Assembly: GCA_031282245.1 (NCBI GenBank)
Contig: JAITEB010000028.1
Coordinates: 1 to 64,000 of the forward strand
DNA from: Oscillospiraceae bacterium
Lineage (GTDB): Bacteria > Bacillota > Clostridia > Oscillospirales > Ruminococcaceae
Direction: 5' to 3'
DNA length: 64,000 nt
Part shown: positions 34,757 through 43,119 of the stretch, piece by piece
Layout: the number at the start of each line of letters is the position of its first letter
Numbering within the stretch: the first letter of the stretch is position 1
Program-made: the position numbers and the translations under genes
The notes under the pieces: generated by a model
What the model was told of the DNA's origin: nothing
Database searches by the model: none
What the model saw: only the letters and a program-made list of their open reading frames with translations

Positions 34757-36136
34757 ATGAAGAAAATTTTTATCGTTTTTTTTGTTTTGCCGCTTATTAT
34801 AAATGCGCTTCCAACAGAACTTTCGGCGGCTTATCAGGTTCCTTTTGATGTGGACGCAAACGCCGTCTATTTTGTCAATTTGGACACGGACACGGTCGTC
34901 TATGAAAAAAATGCCGGCGAAAAAATTTATCCGGCTTCCGTCACCAAAATTATGACCGCTGTGCTTGCCTTGGAAAATATCAAAAATATAAAAACCGAAA
35001 TTATCACTGTCGAGCCTTATATGCTTGAGGAATTTTTAAATATAGATTATTCTTACTCTAATGGCGGCCTTAGAAATTTTGAGGAATTCACCGCGGAAGA
35101 CTTGCTCTACGGGATTTTGCTGCAATCGGCCAGCGACGCCGCCGACGTCATTGCCGCGCGCGTCGGGGGAAATTCTATCCCCAATTTTATCGACATGATG
35201 AACAAAAAAGCAAAAGAGCTGGGCATGAACGGCACGCACTTTGTAAACCCCCACGGTCTTCATGATCCCGACCACTATACCACCGCACGGGATCTTTACC
35301 TGCTTGCCAAATACGCCATGAATGTCCCCGGCTTTATGGAAATTGCCCAGACTACTGTCCATGGCTTTAAAACAAACAAACGCCCGAACGGGGAGTTTTT
35401 TATAGGCACAAACTACCTGCAGGACCAGAACAACCATCCCGATTTGTATTACAAGCCCCTGAGGGGAATAAAAACAGGAACCACCGAGGAGGCCGGTTCC
35501 TGTCTCGTCTCGTCCGCTTCCCTCAATGGCTATAACTATCTTCTGGTGCTGATGGGCGAACCCCTCCGGCCTTCCGCCGCCGCTCCCGCCCAGGAGGGCG
35601 AGGAACAGGAGGAAATAACGGATTACAACCCCAAAAAATGTTTTACTGAAACGCCCAAGTTTTATAATTGGGCCTTTGAAAATTTTACTATAAAAGAACT
35701 TGTCCCCAAAAACAATCTGGCCGGGGAAGTCAGGCTGAATCTCTGCGCGGAAACCGACCATCTGCCGCTGTGTACTTATGAGAGCTTCACCCAGCTTATA
35801 CCAGGCAATTACGAAGCCTCCAGCATACGTCTTGTCAATCATGTGCCCGAATACGTCAACGCCCCCGTGAAAAAAGGGGACCTTATCGGCACGGCCGATA
35901 TAGTTCTTTCCGGAGAGGTTATCGGCTCGCTGAATCTCTACGCCGCGGAAAGCTATGAACGCAGCGGCCTGTACTATGTCCGGGATATTCTGCTGCGCGC
36001 TGTGGAGTCAAAATTTTTCAAATACGGGCTGATTTGTCTTGCGCTGGTCTTTCTGTTTTCGATTATGTCGTCGCTCAGAGCCGGCAGAACCAAAAAAAAG
36101 CGGCAGACAAAAGCAAACAAAAACCGTGTGAGATAA
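34757..36136 (+). CDS. D-alanyl-D-alanine carboxypeptidase (penicillin-binding protein, DacF/DacA type)
   Basis: Exported serine peptidase that trims the terminal D-Ala from peptidoglycan stem peptides. Signal peptide about 1-25. Active-site motifs: SVTK at 61-64 (nucleophile S61), SAS in LLQSASDAADV near 119, and KTG at 239-241. A C-terminal beta domain is followed by a membrane helix (about 418-438) and a very basic tail, an anchor rather than the amphipathic helix of PBP5. The 459 residues are slightly longer than usual. Sporulation (DacF-like) or vegetative use cannot be told apart here. Confidence 0.94.
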   Translation: MKKIFIVFFVLPLIINALPTELSAAYQVPFDVDANAVYFVNLDTDTVVYEKNAGEKIYPASVTKIMTAVLALENIKNIKTEIITVEPYMLEEFLNIDYSYSNGGLRNFEEFTAEDLLYGILLQSASDAADVIAARVGGNSIPNFIDMMNKKAKELGMNGTHFVNPHGLHDPDHYTTARDLYLLAKYAMNVPGFMEIAQTTVHGFKTNKRPNGEFFIGTNYLQDQNNHPDLYYKPLRGIKTGTTEEAGSCLVSSASLNGYNYLLVLMGEPLRPSAAAPAQEGEEQEEITDYNPKKCFTETPKFYNWAFENFTIKELVPKNNLAGEVRLNLCAETDHLPLCTYESFTQLIPGNYEASSIRLVNHVPEYVNAPVKKGDLIGTADIVLSGEVIGSLNLYAAESYERSGLYYVRDILLRAVESKFFKYGLICLALVFLFSIMSSLRAGRTKKKRQTKANKNRVR

Positions 36137-36175
36137 AAATTTTAGCCAAGTCCTATTTTGTTCACGAAAAAAATA

Positions 36176-36212
36176 TAGACTTTTTTATCGCGTTGATTTA
36201 TAATAATAACAA
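36176..36212 (+). promoter_or_regulatory. Promoter with PerR-box-like operator for the fprA operon
   Basis: TAGACT (36176-36181), 17 nt, TATAAT (36199-36204). Overlapping the -10 is TTATAAT-A-ATAACAA (36198-36212), which agrees with the PerR box TTATAATnATTATAA at 12 of 14 defined positions. The operon's third gene encodes a PerR/Fur-type repressor, so autoregulated repression relieved by peroxide is the natural reading. AT-rich sequence raises the chance of a fortuitous match. Confidence 0.6.
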
Positions 36213-36256
36213 ATTAAGATATATTACTGATAAGCGTCAGAAAGGTTTTGGTCAAC

Positions 36257-37450
36257 ATGAAACAATTAAGCCATTCCGTTTTTTACAACGGGATTTTAAA
36301 CCCCGCCATGCGCGTCTTTGATGTAATTATGCGCACAGAATATGGCACAAGTTATAATTCTTATGTTGTGAAAGGCTCCGAAAAAACCGCCATAATCGAA
36401 GCGGCTCATCTGCGCTTTGCCGAAAGCTATAAAGAAGAGCTTGAAGAGGCCCTTGGAGAGGAAAAGCCGTCTTATCTGATTTTAAACCACACTGAACCGG
36501 ATCATACTGGCGCCGTCGCAAAGCTGGCCGATTGGTTCCCGGAAATTACAGTTGTTTGCAGTCAGGCGGCCTCGATTTATATCAAAAACATAACGAACAT
36601 GCCGGATCTGAACATCCGCGTTGTGCGCGACGGGGACACAATCAGTCTTGGGGACAAAACCCTGCGTTTTATCAACGCGCCTTTCCTGCACTGGCCGGAT
36701 TCTATGTTCACCTGGCTGGAAGAGGAAAGATTTCTGTTCAGCTGCGATTTTCTTGGCGCGCATTATTGCGAACCAGGCGTAATGGATACAAAAATCGCTT
36801 ATCCGGACGCTTACTGGGACGCAATGAAGTATTATTACGCCTGCATTTTCGGTCCTTTTGGCCCTTATGTTAAAAACGGACTTGAAAAAATCTCCGGGCT
36901 GGATATCGCCATGGTCTGCCCCAGCCATGGACCGGCGCTTACCCCCGGCGTGCAGCTTGAGCGCGTTATTGATTATTATAAGCGGCAGTCCGCGCCGAAA
37001 CAAAGCCCTATGCTTATACCGCTGTTTTACTGTACGGCCTATGGCAACACAAAAAAAATCGCCGAAGCCGTCGCCGAGGGGATACGCAACGTTTTTCCAA
37101 AAGCCAGCGTTGCGGCTTATAATATTATTGAGCACGGAATGGAGGAGCTTGGGCGGCTTCTGAACGCAAGCGACGCTTTTCTGATTGGCGCGCTGACAAT
37201 AAACCGCGACGCGGTTCCCCCGATATGGCAGCTTCTTTCGCACATTGACGCGGTGAATATCGCGAAAAGGCCGGCTGCGCTTTTCGGTTCTTTTGGCTGG
37301 AGCGGCGAGGCTTTCCCGCATGTCGCCGGGCGGCTGGCTTCCCTTAAATGCAAAGTCTTTGACAAGCAGTTCAAGCTGAATTTTGTCCCGTCGGAAAAAG
37401 ATTTGGAAAACGCCGCCGCGTTTGGCGAAGAGTTTGCGCGCAGTCTCTAA
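36257..37450 (+). CDS. fprA: Flavodiiron protein (A-type flavoprotein)
   Basis: Reduces O2 to water or NO to N2O with electrons from a rubredoxin. The 397-residue protein has an N-terminal metallo-beta-lactamase-like diiron domain with all ligands visible: HTEPDH in LNHTEPDHTG near 79-84, the His in APFLHWPDSM, the Asp in SCDFLGAH, and the His in CPSHGP. A flavodoxin domain starts at about 250 (YCTAYGNTKKIAEAV binds FMN phosphate). The ATG at 36257 is preferred, with AAAGG upstream. The rubredoxin-flavin reductase gene is 33 nt downstream. Confidence 0.96.
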   Translation: MKQLSHSVFYNGILNPAMRVFDVIMRTEYGTSYNSYVVKGSEKTAIIEAAHLRFAESYKEELEEALGEEKPSYLILNHTEPDHTGAVAKLADWFPEITVVCSQAASIYIKNITNMPDLNIRVVRDGDTISLGDKTLRFINAPFLHWPDSMFTWLEEERFLFSCDFLGAHYCEPGVMDTKIAYPDAYWDAMKYYYACIFGPFGPYVKNGLEKISGLDIAMVCPSHGPALTPGVQLERVIDYYKRQSAPKQSPMLIPLFYCTAYGNTKKIAEAVAEGIRNVFPKASVAAYNIIEHGMEELGRLLNASDAFLIGALTINRDAVPPIWQLLSHIDAVNIAKRPAALFGSFGWSGEAFPHVAGRLASLKCKVFDKQFKLNFVPSEKDLENAAAFGEEFARSL

Positions 37451-37483
37451 TGCAGTCTCTAATATCGAAAGGAAGATCTTATT

Positions 37484-38446
37484 ATGGATATTACCGCTCT
37501 TTTTAAATTGACCTATGGCCTTTACGTTTTAGGCGTCCGCACGGAAAACGGTCTTGGAGGCTGCGTTGTAGACGCTCTGGCGCAGCTTACTTCTGACGAG
37601 CCGCCCATACTGGCGCTTTCCAATAATAAGGGCAGCTTGACCAACGAAAGAATCAAAGCCGAAAGAGAATTCACTGTTTCCGTTCTGCCGAAAAACGTAG
37701 ACCCCTTTGTTATCGCCAATTTTGGGATGCAATCCGCGCGGGAAGCGGACAAATGGCCGAATGTTCCCCATCATCTGGCGGAAAATGGCTTGCCCCTGTT
37801 GAATAATGCCGTTTCTTATGTTTACTGCAAAGTTGTGGAAATAAAAGAGCTGTCCACGCACACGCTGTTTCTCTGCGAGGTTGCGGACGCGTGGAACGGA
37901 GAAAACAAAAGCGATCCCCTCGTTTACGGCGATTATCAGAAAAGCATGAAAACCGCCACCAATCAGGCTTTTAAAGCCTTTAAAGAAAGCGGAAAAGTCC
38001 CCGCTCCCCCCGCCGAGCCAAAGGCGACCTGGATTTGCGGGCTGTGCGGACATGTCTATGACGGCGAAATCCCGTTTGAGGAACTTCCGGAGAATTGGAC
38101 GTGTCCTGTCTGCGGGGTCGGCAAAGAAATGTTTGAGAAACTGGAACCGAAAGACGCCGACAAGAATTCCGGCGGGACGGGTTGGGTTTGTTCTGTCTGC
38201 GGCTATGAGTATGAGGGCGAAACGCCGTTTGAGGAACTTCCTGACGATTGGGTCTGTCCCATTTGCGGCGTCGGCAAAGATTTGTTCGGGAGAGAGGGCG
38301 GAACTGCCGAAACTGCCGGCGGCGGGCAGCGGGTCTGTGGCATCTGCGGCTATAAGTACGACGGCGAAACACCGTTTGAGGAGCTTCCTGACGATTGGGT
38401 CTGCCCAATTTGCGGCGTTGGAAAAGATATGTTTGAAAAAGAATAA
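37484..38446 (+). CDS. Flavin reductase fused to three rubredoxin domains
   Basis: Expected redox partner of the flavodiiron protein, passing electrons from NAD(P)H through flavin to rubredoxin iron. Residues 1-160 are an FMN-binding flavin-reductase-like domain. Three rubredoxin modules follow: C185/C188/C207/C210, C236/C239/C258/C261 and C285/C288/C307/C310, joined by short Gly/Lys-rich linkers. Each lacks the long loop between the CxxCG half and PFEELP, so they are short-form rubredoxins. The related high-molecular-weight rubredoxin (Hrb) of acetogens has one rubredoxin domain. Modules 2 and 3 are nearly identical in DNA as well as in protein, indicating recent duplication. Confidence 0.93.
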   Translation: MDITALFKLTYGLYVLGVRTENGLGGCVVDALAQLTSDEPPILALSNNKGSLTNERIKAEREFTVSVLPKNVDPFVIANFGMQSAREADKWPNVPHHLAENGLPLLNNAVSYVYCKVVEIKELSTHTLFLCEVADAWNGENKSDPLVYGDYQKSMKTATNQAFKAFKESGKVPAPPAEPKATWICGLCGHVYDGEIPFEELPENWTCPVCGVGKEMFEKLEPKDADKNSGGTGWVCSVCGYEYEGETPFEELPDDWVCPICGVGKDLFGREGGTAETAGGGQRVCGICGYKYDGETPFEELPDDWVCPICGVGKDMFEKE

Positions 38447-38484
38447 CGCTGTTTTTATTACCGGTAAAGGGGGGAGAGTTTAAA

Positions 38485-38898
38485 ATAAACGTCAGCAGAA
38501 GATTTACAAAGCAGCGCAAAATGATTCTGGAAACTTTGCGGAAAAGCTGCAATCACCCGACGGCGGAAGATGTTTACTCTTTACTGAAAAAAGACAACCC
38601 CGAACTCAGCCTTGGCACCGTTTACCGGAACTTGAACGTGCTTTGCGAACAGGGCGAAATTTCAAAGGTCGAGAGCAATTTTGCCAGCGAGCGCTTTGAC
38701 GGCAACAGCGCCCGGCATTATCATCTGGTTTGCGAAAAATGCGGCAAACTGATTGATCTTCCTGTTGGATATTTTGAGAGCGTTGACGAAACCGCAAACG
38801 CAAGCGCGGGCTGCCGCGTGTATTTCCATCGCATTATGTTTTCCGGCCTTTGCCCGGAATGCACTGCCACAGAAAAGGAGGTTCCGCCCAATGGCTAA
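38485..38898 (+). CDS. perR: PerR/Fur-family repressor with apparent AUA start
   Basis: A metal-dependent repressor of 137 residues in this reading. The winged helix has NHPTAEDVYSLLKKDNPELS and LGTVYRNLNVLCEQGEISK; the dimer domain has RFDGNSARHYHLVCEKCGK and ends in CPEC, giving the structural Cys4 zinc site. The clear start would be the ATG at 38521, but it has no ribosome-binding site and removes the conserved RRFTKQR segment. An ATA at 38485 lies 8 nt after GGAG in GGGGGGAGAG and restores that segment; no ATG, GTG or TTG exists upstream in frame. PerR rather than Fur is suggested by the operon and operator. Confidence 0.82.
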   Translation: MNVSRRFTKQRKMILETLRKSCNHPTAEDVYSLLKKDNPELSLGTVYRNLNVLCEQGEISKVESNFASERFDGNSARHYHLVCEKCGKLIDLPVGYFESVDETANASAGCRVYFHRIMFSGLCPECTATEKEVPPNG

Positions 38899-39508
38899 AG
38901 TTTTATTTCTGGCCGCCGACCCATACCCGACGCACGCCTCTGTCTCGCGCCAGCTTGCGACGGAATTTTTGAAGGTCTATATTTCCCGCAACGTCAGGGA
39001 TGAGATAAAAGTACTCAATCTTTGCGAGGAGACAATACCGGCTGTCGATTATGCTGTTTTGAACGCCTGGGACAATATCGCGGCGGGAACGCCCGTTTCG
39101 GATTTCCCGAGAATTTGGCAGGACAAACTGAAAAGCTATGACGCGCTGTCAGAAGAATTCTTTTCGGCGGACAAATACGTCGCGGTCTTCCCGAGCTGGA
39201 ACCTGACCGTTCCGCCGCAGCTTGTCTCTTACCTGCTTTCGGCGCTGCCGCCTTCCGGCAAAAACAAAATTCCCAACGGGGAGAACAAAAAAGTTCTGCT
39301 TATCTGTTCCAGCGCTTATATCTGCTCTGATACGGCTGCGCCCAATTACTGCGCGGGGGTTGACTGGCTGAAAAGGCTTTTTAAGCTCTGCGGCGTGGAA
39401 GATTTCGACGCGGTTTTTGCCGAAGGGATGGAGCAGTTTCCTGAAAATCGGGAGGAAATTATTAAAAACGCAAAAGTCGCGGTACAGGTTTACGCGAAGA
39501 CTTTCTGA
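38891..39508 (+). CDS. Flavodoxin-fold NAD(P)H reductase (FMN-dependent azoreductase-like)
   Basis: A 205-residue flavoprotein related to AzoR and NAD(P)H:quinone oxidoreductases. MAKVLFLAADPYPTHASVSR at the start is the FMN-phosphate-binding region. YVAVFPSWNLTVPPQL (about 97-112) matches the family's conserved P-x-W/Y-N segment near the isoalloxazine ring. The ATG overlaps the perR-like gene by 8 nt, and a GGAGG lies about 8 nt upstream, so it is coupled to it. In this operon a role as electron donor or quinone-detoxifying enzyme in oxidative stress is plausible, but not provable from sequence. Confidence 0.82.
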   Translation: MAKVLFLAADPYPTHASVSRQLATEFLKVYISRNVRDEIKVLNLCEETIPAVDYAVLNAWDNIAAGTPVSDFPRIWQDKLKSYDALSEEFFSADKYVAVFPSWNLTVPPQLVSYLLSALPPSGKNKIPNGENKKVLLICSSAYICSDTAAPNYCAGVDWLKRLFKLCGVEDFDAVFAEGMEQFPENREEIIKNAKVAVQVYAKTF

Positions 39509-39523
39509 AAATCACGCATATAT

Positions 39524-39572
39524 AAATTCCGCAAAAAAACCCCCTGTTCATGGGGGATTTTTTGCGGAATTT
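39524..39572 (+). terminator. Terminator of the fprA operon
   Basis: AAATTCCGC and a run of A, then CCCCC (39540-39544), loop, GGGGG (39552-39556), ATTTTTT and GCGGAATTT form a long nearly perfect hairpin with a U-rich 3' arm. The remaining 39573-39780 is AT-rich with no definite element. Confidence 0.88.
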
Positions 39573-39780
39573 GCCAAAGAATTATCCGCGTGTTTAAAAT
39601 CATTTTTGCGACAGAATTCAATACGGCGCACTGTGTAAAATATAAGAATAATCTGCAAATAAGTATTATATTTTTTCTTGAATATCTTTACTTTTGGGCG
39701 ATATTGAGATAAAATTTATTTGCAGGCATAAATAAAAAATCAGTCCGGGTTTGCAAGGCATTTTTTAGGAAATTTATTTA

Positions 39781-40485
39781 ATGCCTCCGGTTGAGATGGG
39801 GGACTTGCTGTCGGGAATGAAAAAATTTATTAAATCCAACGCGCCGCCCCTGCTTTTGGGGGCCACCTGGCTTTTTTATTCTCTCTTTGTCAACATGTAC
39901 GAGTGGTGGCATTATGCAATCGCGTTTGCGCTTTCGCTGATTGTTTATATTATTGCCAGAGTCAATATAAAGTCGAAAATAATAGAAACGCCAATCCCTT
40001 TTGACGAAATCGAAACGCAAGCGTCCGCCATGAGCGGGGATACGGAGCTTGGCTCAATTCTTGAAAAAGGCAAAGACTATGTTCGGCAGATTTACGGCGC
40101 GAGCCTTAAGATAGGCAATATCAACATCAACAACAAAGCCGATGAAATCGTCAAGGTCTGCGACAAGATTTTTCACTATATAGAAGGCCACACAGACAAG
40201 CTTAAAGATATTAACCTGTTTATGAATTATTATTTGCCGACCACTGTGGAGCTTCTGAATTCATACAGCGAACTGGAAAGCCAGGACAATCTTGGCGGAA
40301 CGCAGATTGCGGGGACTATGCTGAGGATTGAGGAGTCTATGAACACCCTTGCCCCCGCGTATAACAACCTTCTTGACGATCTTCACAGCGACAAGGCGAT
40401 GACCGTTTCCGCCGACATTACTGTTTTGCAGAACATGCTTGAAAGACAGGGTTTGCTTGAAGGCGTGGACAGCGCGCGGAACTGA
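39781..40485 (+). CDS. xpaC: XpaC-like protein (5-bromo-4-chloroindolyl phosphate hydrolysis family)
   Basis: A 234-residue protein with two adjacent N-terminal membrane helices (about 22-40 and 43-60) and a long cytosolic helical domain (about 75-234). This matches the XpaC family, which is found next to TelA in many Bacillota and whose biochemical role is not settled despite its name. The TelA-family gene follows 50 nt later, so the pair is almost certainly an operon. AGGA lies 10 nt before the ATG. Confidence 0.85.
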   Translation: MPPVEMGDLLSGMKKFIKSNAPPLLLGATWLFYSLFVNMYEWWHYAIAFALSLIVYIIARVNIKSKIIETPIPFDEIETQASAMSGDTELGSILEKGKDYVRQIYGASLKIGNININNKADEIVKVCDKIFHYIEGHTDKLKDINLFMNYYLPTTVELLNSYSELESQDNLGGTQIAGTMLRIEESMNTLAPAYNNLLDDLHSDKAMTVSADITVLQNMLERQGLLEGVDSARN

Positions 40486-40535
40486 TTTTTAAAATTCTAT
40501 TATTTTAATTAACACGTGAAAGGAAGAAAAGCGCC

Positions 40536-41699
40536 ATGAGTGAATTTGAGGTTCCATCAGCAATCAGCCTTACTTTGGAAGACGACACAGCCCCTTCCGC
40601 GCCGGACGCCGCCGGACTGACAAACGCGGATCTGCTGGTTCATAAGCAGATCGAAAAAGATTTGCCCAAACCGCTTGACATAAAAAATCTAAGCCCCACC
40701 GAACAAAAAATGGTGGAGGATTTTTCAAAGCAGATAAACATACACAACACTAACCAGATTTTGCAGTACGGCGCGGGCGCTCAGAGAAAAGTTTCGACTT
40801 TTTCGGAAACCGCCCTGCAAAAAGTCCGCACTCAAGATATGGGCGAGGTTGGAACTATGCTTTCCAGTCTTGTCGTGCAGCTTAGGGGCTTCTCAATAGA
40901 GGAAGAAAGACCGCGTTTTTTCAAGAAGGTCGCCAACAGGCTTGAAACAATGCGGGCGGGTTATGCCAACGCCGAGAAAAACGTTGACAACATCACAACC
41001 ATGCTTCAGAACCATCAGATACGGCTGATGAAAGACGTCGCCGTTTTTGACCAGATGTACGAGATGAACCTGAATTATTATAAAGAGCTTACTATGTATA
41101 TTCTGGCCGGAAAGCAGTCGCTGAACAAAGCTTTGAACGAAGAACTTCCCGCCCTGCAAAAAAGGGCGCAGGAAAGCGGACTTCCCGAGGACGCCCAGGC
41201 CGCGAACGATTTCGGCGAAAAATGCAACCGCTTTGAGAAAAAGCTTCACGACCTTGAGCTTACCCGCATAGTATCTATACAGATGGCTCCTCAGATCAGG
41301 CTTGTTCAGAACAACGACACCCTTATGGTAGAAAAAATTCAGTCTTCTATTTCAAATACAATCCCGCTGTGGAAAAATCAGATGGTTCTCGCAATGGGGC
41401 TTGAAAATTCCCAGAAAGCTATAGAAGCCCAGAGAGCCGTCACTGATATGACGAATCAGCTTCTCCGCCGCAACGCCGACATGCTGAAGATCGGCACTAT
41501 CGAAGCCGCAAAAGAATCCGAGCGCTCTATCGTAGATATAGAGACTCTCAAACACACGAACGAACAGCTTATCAGCACCATGGACGAAGTTCTGCGCATT
41601 CAGGCGGAAGGCCGCCAGAAGCGGCGCGACGCGGAAGTCGAGATGGCGCGCATAGAAAATCAGCTCAAAAACAAACTGCTGGAAATCCGTTCAAATTAG
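40536..41699 (+). CDS. telA: TelA-family toxic-anion resistance protein
   Basis: A 387-residue cytosolic, almost entirely helical protein. LTEN-like and coiled-coil segments span about 60-380, with the family's characteristic stretch of NNDTLMVEKIQSSISNTIPLWKNQM near 250-275. TelA-like proteins are linked to tellurite, antimicrobial and cell-envelope stress resistance; the mechanism is unclear. It sits between the XpaC-like gene and a small membrane protein gene in an apparent three-gene operon ending in a terminator. AAAGGAAG precedes the ATG. Confidence 0.92.
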   Translation: MSEFEVPSAISLTLEDDTAPSAPDAAGLTNADLLVHKQIEKDLPKPLDIKNLSPTEQKMVEDFSKQINIHNTNQILQYGAGAQRKVSTFSETALQKVRTQDMGEVGTMLSSLVVQLRGFSIEEERPRFFKKVANRLETMRAGYANAEKNVDNITTMLQNHQIRLMKDVAVFDQMYEMNLNYYKELTMYILAGKQSLNKALNEELPALQKRAQESGLPEDAQAANDFGEKCNRFEKKLHDLELTRIVSIQMAPQIRLVQNNDTLMVEKIQSSISNTIPLWKNQMVLAMGLENSQKAIEAQRAVTDMTNQLLRRNADMLKIGTIEAAKESERSIVDIETLKHTNEQLISTMDEVLRIQAEGRQKRRDAEVEMARIENQLKNKLLEIRSN

Positions 41700-41733
41700 A
41701 CTTATTTTATCAAACACAGGAGGTTTTTTTATT

Positions 41734-41958
41734 ATGGCAGGGACAAAAAGCCGCGTTTTATCAATCGTGCTTGCCGGTATTATGATTTTAGCCGCAATAA
41801 TTATAGGTACCGGAAGAAGCATACTTTCCGGGGAGGCCAACCCGGATTATCCCATTGTTAAGGCGGTCGCCAAGATTTGTAATCTTGAGGAGCCGTCTTC
41901 TCCGATTATTTATTCTGTCAGCGCTGTTGAACAGGCGACTATAGAGTTGATTGAGTAA
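41734..41958 (+). CDS. Small single-helix membrane protein in the XpaC/TelA operon
   Basis: A 74-residue protein: a short basic start, one membrane helix or signal anchor at about 8-27, then an acidic exported-side tail rich in Ile, Val and Glu. GGAGG lies 10 nt before the ATG at 41734, and the start follows telA by 34 nt, so it is probably co-translated. I do not recognise a family. It may be an accessory of the XpaC/TelA system, on positional grounds only. Confidence 0.65.
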   Translation: MAGTKSRVLSIVLAGIMILAAIIIGTGRSILSGEANPDYPIVKAVAKICNLEEPSSPIIYSVSAVEQATIELIE

Positions 41959-41977
41959 CTGATTTTCTGCATGGCTT

Positions 41978-42003
41978 AAGGGGCGGATGAAAAATCCGCC
42001 CTT
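41978..42003 (+). terminator. Terminator of the XpaC/TelA operon
   Basis: AAGGGGCGGAT (41978-41988) and ATCCGCCCTT (41994-42003) form a stem with one bulged G and a GAAAA loop, followed by ATAATTATAAATT. Confidence 0.8.
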
Positions 42004-42036
42004 ATAATTATAAATTCTGTAACAGAGGTCAAATTT

Positions 42037-43083
42037 ATGACTAGGTTCGAGACAAAAAAGATTCGCATTGGCAATACAGAAATAGGCGGCGGCGCGCCCG
42101 TCGCCATTCAGACCATGCTCTGCAGGCGGCCGGACGATATAGCGGGCAATATAAAACAGGCGCAGGAATCCGCCGCCGCGGGCTGCGAGATTCTCCGCGC
42201 CGCCGTCCCGGATAAAGCGGCGATAAAGCTCATACCTGCTATAAAAGGCGCGGTTAATATTCCGCTTGTGGCGGACATACACTTTGACTACAGGCTTGCG
42301 CTTGAGGCGATTGCCGCCGGGGCTGACAAAATCAGGATAAACCCGGGGAATATCGGCGCGGACGACCGCGTTAAAGCTGTTGCAAACGCCTGCAACGCAA
42401 AAAACATCCCCATCCGGATAGGCGTCAACGCCGGGTCGCTGGAGCGGCATATTTTGGAGCGGTACGGCAAAGTCTGCCCGGAAGCCCTTGTCGAAAGCGC
42501 CAAATATCATGCGTCGCTTTTGGAGAAATTTGATTTTAATAATATAGTGATTTCCGTCAAGTCGAGCGATGTCAAAATAATGGTGCAGGCTTGCCGCTTG
42601 CTGGCGCAGATAAGCCCCTACCCGATACATCTGGGCGTGACCGAAGCCGGAACCGAAAGAACCGGACTTATCAAGTCGGCGGCGGGCATCGGCTCGCTTC
42701 TGCTGGACGACATAGGCGACACAATCCGCGTCACTCTCACAGAGGACTGCGCAAAAGAAGTTGCGGCGGCAAAGGACCTTCTGCGGGCGCTGGGCATACG
42801 CCGGGGCGTTCAGATTATTTCCTGCCCCACCTGCGGCAGAACCACGATAGATATTATAAGTCTTAGCAAAAAGGTTGAAGCTCTGCTGAAGGATTATCCC
42901 CGCGCGGTAAAAGTCGCTGTAATGGGCTGCGCGGTAAACGGCCCCGGAGAGGCGCGGGAGGCGGATATCGGGATTGTTGCGGGCGGCGGGGAGGCGTTGC
43001 TTTTCAAAAAGGGCGTAAGCTGCGGCAAATACCGCGAAAGTGAGATTCTGGGCGTTCTCATGCAAGAGATAGAAACAGTGTAG
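42037..43083 (+). CDS. ispG: 4-hydroxy-3-methylbut-2-enyl-diphosphate synthase (MEP pathway)
   Basis: Iron-sulfur enzyme of isoprenoid synthesis converting methylerythritol cyclodiphosphate to HMBPP. The TIM-barrel half begins KIRIGNTEIGGGAPVAIQTM. The [4Fe-4S] ligands are C263 and C266 in SCPTCGRT and C298 in MGCAVNGPGEA, with the Glu of the latter as the fourth ligand. The 348-residue length is normal for the short bacterial form. polC starts 36 nt downstream, so the two may be co-transcribed. AACAGAGGTC precedes the ATG. Confidence 0.97.
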   Translation: MTRFETKKIRIGNTEIGGGAPVAIQTMLCRRPDDIAGNIKQAQESAAAGCEILRAAVPDKAAIKLIPAIKGAVNIPLVADIHFDYRLALEAIAAGADKIRINPGNIGADDRVKAVANACNAKNIPIRIGVNAGSLERHILERYGKVCPEALVESAKYHASLLEKFDFNNIVISVKSSDVKIMVQACRLLAQISPYPIHLGVTEAGTERTGLIKSAAGIGSLLLDDIGDTIRVTLTEDCAKEVAAAKDLLRALGIRRGVQIISCPTCGRTTIDIISLSKKVEALLKDYPRAVKVAVMGCAVNGPGEAREADIGIVAGGGEALLFKKGVSCGKYRESEILGVLMQEIETV

Positions 43084-43119
43084 GGGCGGCGTTTTATAAA
43101 AAATCAGAGGTGAAAATTC

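Noticed and set aside
36034-36321. Plus-strand open frame overlapping the ends of the carboxypeptidase and fprA genes
   Set aside because: It spans the promoter and PerR-box region and the starts and ends of two solid genes; its translation is low-complexity and has no ribosome-binding site.
38222-38431. Near-identical repeated DNA considered as a CRISPR-like or tandem non-coding repeat
   Set aside because: The repeats are in frame inside the triple-rubredoxin gene and encode two Cys4 modules, so domain duplication explains them.
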